Source of the DNA: Pseudobacteriovorax antillogorgiicola
GTDB taxonomy: Bacteria; Bdellovibrionota_B; Oligoflexia; Oligoflexales; CAIYRB01
DNA: 43,460 nt
Assembly (NCBI GenBank): GCA_945862295.1
Contig: CAMAXT010000012.1
Location: forward strand, 1-43,460
Reading direction: 5' to 3'
How positions within the stretch are numbered: position 1 is the first letter of the stretch; every line of letters starts with the position of its first letter. Positions 41,159 to 43,460 of this stretch are shown in pieces. The translations under genes were made by a program, and so were the position numbers. The notes beneath the pieces were generated by a model, which did not search any database, had not been told where the DNA came from, and saw nothing but the letters and a program-made list of their open reading frames with translations.

Positions 41159-41496
41159 TGGAATTTTCGGCAGATTCCTTCGTTTCGAAGTATCGAGATG
41201 ATCAGTTTTATAGCTCTCTGTTAGTTTCTTTCAACAGGGACTTGGAAAATGTTTTAACTAGTCTTCATCATCAAATGGAAGAAAACAAAGTGCAAGACGC
41301 CATTGAGCTTTGCCACAAAATGGCTGGTGCATCTGCGACATATGGGTACCCAGTCTTGGGCAAACTATTTGAGCGTTTAGAGAAAGACTTAGAAAAGAGC
41401 GGAACAGTCGACGGACATATATCGTTGCATCTGAAGACATTAGATGACGTTTGTAATAAAATAACTGAAGCAAACAAAGAATTGGTTGTTGATTGA
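41158..41496 (+). CDS. Histidine phosphotransfer (Hpt) domain protein
   Basis: A 112-aa helical-bundle Hpt protein that relays phosphoryl groups between receivers. The phospho-acceptor His53 is in LCHKMAGASATYGYPVLG, closely matching the HxLxGxS Hpt motif. ATG 41158 shares a base with the regulator's stop (TGATG), with AGGA six bases upstream, so it is translationally coupled. It probably shuttles phosphate to the two receivers beside it. No histidine kinase gene is in the window. Confidence 0.8.
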   Translation: MEFSADSFVSKYRDDQFYSSLLVSFNRDLENVLTSLHHQMEENKVQDAIELCHKMAGASATYGYPVLGKLFERLEKDLEKSGTVDGHISLHLKTLDDVCNKITEANKELVVD

Positions 41497-41927
41497 ATAA
41501 TAATATGAACAGCGGTGAATCTCGTGCCACGACCATTTGTCCACCGACGAAGGAATTGTCGACAGCAAATATTCTCGTTATCGATGATAGCAAGCACATC
41601 CGAGATTTCGTCTCTGCGGTGTTACAGCGGGAAGGCGCGGCCGTCGTTGGCAGTGCTACTGCTCTAGAAGCTCTTGAGATCTGCAAGCTCCGCCCGTTTG
41701 ACCTAATTATGGTCGATCTTCGGATGCCGGATATGGATGGATTCGAGACCCTAAAACTACTGCGGTCCCAGCAGGTAGCTGCACCGATGATCGCTTTTTC
41801 TGCTGGCAATGAGCAGCAGAAGCACGTGGACGAAGCTGGATTTGCCTTCTTCATGTCAAAGCCTGTCGAGCGAGCCACTTTGGTCGATAAGATTCGTGAA
41901 CTATTGAATTTGTCCACTGAGGGTTAG
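41493..41927 (+). CDS. Single-domain response regulator
   Basis: A CheY-like standalone receiver of 144 aa. Acidic pocket Asp31/Asp32 (VIDDSK), phospho-Asp75 (MVDLRMPDMDG), Ser103 and Lys123 (SKPVE) are all present. The first 25 residues are a non-conserved extension. TTG 41493 overlaps the Hpt stop by four bases; ATG 41505 is an alternative, and neither has a good ribosome site, so coupling is likely. It has no output domain, so it probably acts as a phosphate sink, an intermediate, or a protein-binding switch in the relay. Confidence 0.85.
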   Translation: MNNNMNSGESRATTICPPTKELSTANILVIDDSKHIRDFVSAVLQREGAAVVGSATALEALEICKLRPFDLIMVDLRMPDMDGFETLKLLRSQQVAAPMIAFSAGNEQQKHVDEAGFAFFMSKPVERATLVDKIRELLNLSTEG

Positions 41928-41971
41928 GTTGGCGCGGACGCTTCGCTAAGGCTACGCGGGAAAAATAAAGA

Positions 41972-42000
41972 AGGAGTCTTCGCTTTGGGCATAGACTCCT
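41972..42000 (-). terminator. Intrinsic terminator of the OmpA-like gene
   Basis: AGGAGTCT (41972-41979) pairs with AGACTCCT (41993-42000). On the minus strand it is followed by TCTTTATTTTT. Confidence 0.75.
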
Positions 42001-42006
42001 ACTGAA

Positions 42007-42585
42007 TTAATGAGATGCTGACACACTTGTGGCTCTTTTAACAATCACTACTACCGAGGAAGGTCCACCTTCACTTTGGAGTGTTTGCGCTACAATTTCC
42101 GCTTTGCGGTCTTCGACGTGCTTGCCGTTGAGTGAAAGTTTGACTTTTGCTTCGTCGGTGCGAAAAGTTTTTGCAATCCATCCTGGATGCTCCGCCATGC
42201 TGTAAACTTGCACGTTGGCCACACCAAGATCAGTGAGTACAGTTTTGACATTTGCTGCTCGCTGGTCCGCGAGTTTCTTTTCGGCGTCGCCAAGTTTAGC
42301 ACCTTCTTTTGCCGGGTATTGACTGTCAGACCATGCAGCAACGATGATGGTTTCAACTTTTGTGTCGTCGCGAACTGCAGTGACCATTGCACGTAAAGTG
42401 CGGCGCTCGGTGTCTGTTAGTGTTGCACTGCCTTTTTCGAATTTGACTGTCGTCAAATCTTTGTCGAGGATGTCGTAGATTTCAGTTTGAATTTTCTCCA
42501 CAACTTTCGATCCTTCTTGTGCGAAGCTGAGGCTGCCGAGAGCTGAAACTGCTACTACTACGAAAGTTGACTTAAGACATTTCAT
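42007..42585 (-). CDS. Periplasmic OmpA-like domain protein
   Basis: A 192-aa exported protein (signal peptide about 1-22, ending SFA). The core, VKFEKGSATLTDTERRTLRAMV, with a later IIVAAWSDSQ strand and LADQRAANVKTVLTDLGV, follows the OmpA peptidoglycan-binding layout. The match is partial: the arginine-containing ADQRAxxV motif is there, but the family's NxxLSxxRA is only loosely kept. ATG 42585 is chosen because GGAGG lies 7 bases upstream; the reading to 42651 is too long. Its C-terminal about 40 residues are unusual. It may anchor the envelope or serve a motility-type stator, which is undecided. Confidence 0.68.
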   Translation of the reverse strand: MKCLKSTFVVVAVSALGSLSFAQEGSKVVEKIQTEIYDILDKDLTTVKFEKGSATLTDTERRTLRAMVTAVRDDTKVETIIVAAWSDSQYPAKEGAKLGDAEKKLADQRAANVKTVLTDLGVANVQVYSMAEHPGWIAKTFRTDEAKVKLSLNGKHVEDRKAEIVAQTLQSEGGPSSVVVIVKRATSVSASH

Positions 42586-42912
42586 GGTCTTTCCTCCAGA
42601 TAAATTAATCAAAAATGGTGTGTTTGTTTGAAGCATTAAATACAAACGCATTTTTTTTGCTTCTCATTTAGTAGTGCAAGCGAGATGCCATAGTTCAAGT
42701 AACGGGTATTACGCTGGTTTTTATGCTGCTGCAGTTAGTAACACATATTTGTGTAGGACTATAAGAGCATGAGTGTAGGGGCCACCATTCATGAAAAATA
42801 CGAAATTTCGCCGAGCTTGAATCGAGATCCTTTCCTTTGAATGTAAACCCAATGAATTTCACGCTTCGATCTAACTTAAACGACATAAGGTCATTTTCGC
42901 GGAAAAAATTAG
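42586..42912. other. Intergenic region with no recognised gene
   Basis: This stretch separates the OmpA-like gene from the terminal lipoprotein gene. A 74-codon minus-strand frame (42695-42919) has no ribosome site and an unconvincing composition. Promoters for both genes must lie here, the OmpA-like one on the minus strand. Confidence 0.4.
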
Positions 42913-42929
42913 TTGGCACGTAATATGCT
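42913..42929 (+). promoter_or_regulatory. Sigma-54 (-24/-12) promoter candidate
   Basis: TTGGCACGTAATATGCT fits TTGGCACGN4TTGCT with a single mismatch. The essential GG (42915-42916) and GC (42927-42928) are exactly 10 bases apart. Transcription would start near 42940 and make a leader of about 120 bases ending in the lipoprotein gene at 43062. Confidence 0.6.
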
Positions 42930-42941
42930 TAATCTAAGAAC

Positions 42942-42967
42942 GCTACCACGATCGTGTTTGTGGTAGC
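42942..42967 (+). other. Hairpin in the leader of the terminal lipoprotein gene
   Basis: GCTACCAC (42942-42949) pairs with GTGGTAGC (42960-42967). It is followed by CGCGAAACTTTTTTATGCGCG, a second potential 4-5-base stem around a T-run. This could be an attenuator, or a terminator of transcription from further upstream, placed just after the predicted sigma-54 start. Confidence 0.45.
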
Positions 42968-43061
42968 CGCGAAACTTTTTTATGCGCGGTACTTGAAGCA
43001 AAAACTTCTAGTCTAACTACCCGGGTAAAATTGTTCGTAAACATCGAATAAGGAGTATGGA

Positions 43062-43460
43062 ATGAATAATTTTGCAAAGCTTGCTTTAGTTTTTAGCGCG
43101 GGGCTACTGTCAGCATCATGTCAAACCGTGTCCGATCAGGCACCAGGTGAAATCCAAGAAGCAAAAAAAGCAGTTGATACTGCGAAATCTGAAAACATCA
43201 ATAATTTCATGCCGAGGGCTACAGAACTAGCTGATCGCAAGCTAGAGCGTTCTCTTGAATTGCTAGAAGATGCTTCGGATTACCGTGAAGAAGGTCAAAC
43301 AGCACAAGCAGATGCTACCCAACAACAAGCAATTGCCCTAGCAAACGAAGCTCGTGCGATCGCTGAAATGGGCCTTGGCCTCCAACGCGATGCAGAAAAG
43401 TTTGACGAAAATCTAACTGAATACGTTCCCCTTATTCAGCGCTCAGAACTCACCGCAGGC
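43062..43460 (+). CDS. Lipoprotein (partial at the window end), DUF4398-like
   Basis: The gene begins MNNFAKLALVFSAGLLSASC, a lipobox (LSASC, Cys20). The mature part is a long amphipathic helix region rich in Ala, Glu, Lys and Gln (IQEAKKAVDTAKSENI, ADRKLERSLELLEDA, QQQAIALANEARAIAEMG), as in DUF4398-type envelope lipoproteins. 133 codons are seen before the window ends. AAGGAG is 6 bases from ATG. It sits downstream of a sigma-54 promoter candidate and a leader hairpin. Confidence 0.7.
   Translation, partial: MNNFAKLALVFSAGLLSASCQTVSDQAPGEIQEAKKAVDTAKSENINNFMPRATELADRKLERSLELLEDASDYREEGQTAQADATQQQAIALANEARAIAEMGLGLQRDAEKFDENLTEYVPLIQRSELTAG

Noticed and set aside
42695-42919. 74-aa minus-strand ORF with GTG start
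   Set aside because: No ribosome site, composition unremarkable, and it overlaps the sigma-54 promoter candidate.

Overview
The window looks like chromosome from a Gram-negative heterotroph. It encodes many lipobox lipoproteins, a predicted outer-membrane barrel, an OmpA-like protein, CxxCH cytochromes and copper-binding cupredoxins. Housekeeping genes (efp, gpmI, mazG, rpsT, a tRNA-Pro) are mixed with lineage-specific genes. The style (many Cys-poor lipoproteins, cytochrome c lipoprotein-like modules, sigma-54 regulation) suggests Bdellovibrionota/Oligoflexia or a related former deltaproteobacterial lineage. That placement is an inference from gene style and not from a marker tree.

Layout. 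0-5 kb: envelope lipoproteins, a frameshifted small gene and glyoxalase I. 4.9-6.6 kb: a [2Fe-2S] ferredoxin, a two-CxxCH cytochrome and a type-1 copper protein. 6.9-8.4 kb: an IS1380-like element whose transposase is split by one in-frame TGA. 8.7-10.8 kb: tRNA-Pro, an MnmC2-type tRNA methyltransferase, and a ribbon-helix-helix regulator plus a 47-aa protein facing a double-PspC gene across a perfect palindrome. 10.8-15.4 kb: a YdjM-like membrane protein, an aldehyde dehydrogenase, a dense inverted-repeat array and a two-gene ABC exporter. 15.6-19.2 kb: a flavoprotein joined to EF-P, then a split folate module (Mtd1-type dehydrogenase plus a separate cyclohydrolase-like protein). 19.3-27.4 kb: an Mpo1-like protein, an oxidase remnant, an SDR / MoeB-rhodanese / lipoprotein / desaturase operon, and a convergent squalene/phytoene-synthase-like + P450 operon that diverges from a radical SAM gene. 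27.3-32.5 kb: a CAP protein, an acyl-CoA dehydrogenase, two unknown overlapping helical genes, and head-to-head cytochrome fragments. 32.6-38.6 kb: gpmI-mazG, rpsT, a lipoprotein metalloprotease and a barrel protein. 38.6-43.5 kb: an unknown gene, a receiver pseudogene, an intact sigma-54 activator-Hpt-receiver operon, an OmpA-like protein and a lipoprotein gene behind a near-consensus sigma-54 promoter.

How parts may work together. The most unusual neighbourhood is 22.5-27.4 kb. A desaturase, a P450, a head-to-head isoprenyl synthase-like protein and a radical SAM enzyme with a predicted N-terminal cobalamin-type domain could form an undescribed lipid/terpenoid pathway. The folate pair looks like a division of labour: the dehydrogenase lacks the lysine needed for cyclohydrolase activity and the next gene could supply that activity. 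Several genes here are decaying (frameshifts at about 1.9 and 39.4 kb, an in-frame stop at 7.35 kb, fragments at 19.7 and 32.3 kb). All assignments come from reading motifs by eye; no database search was possible.
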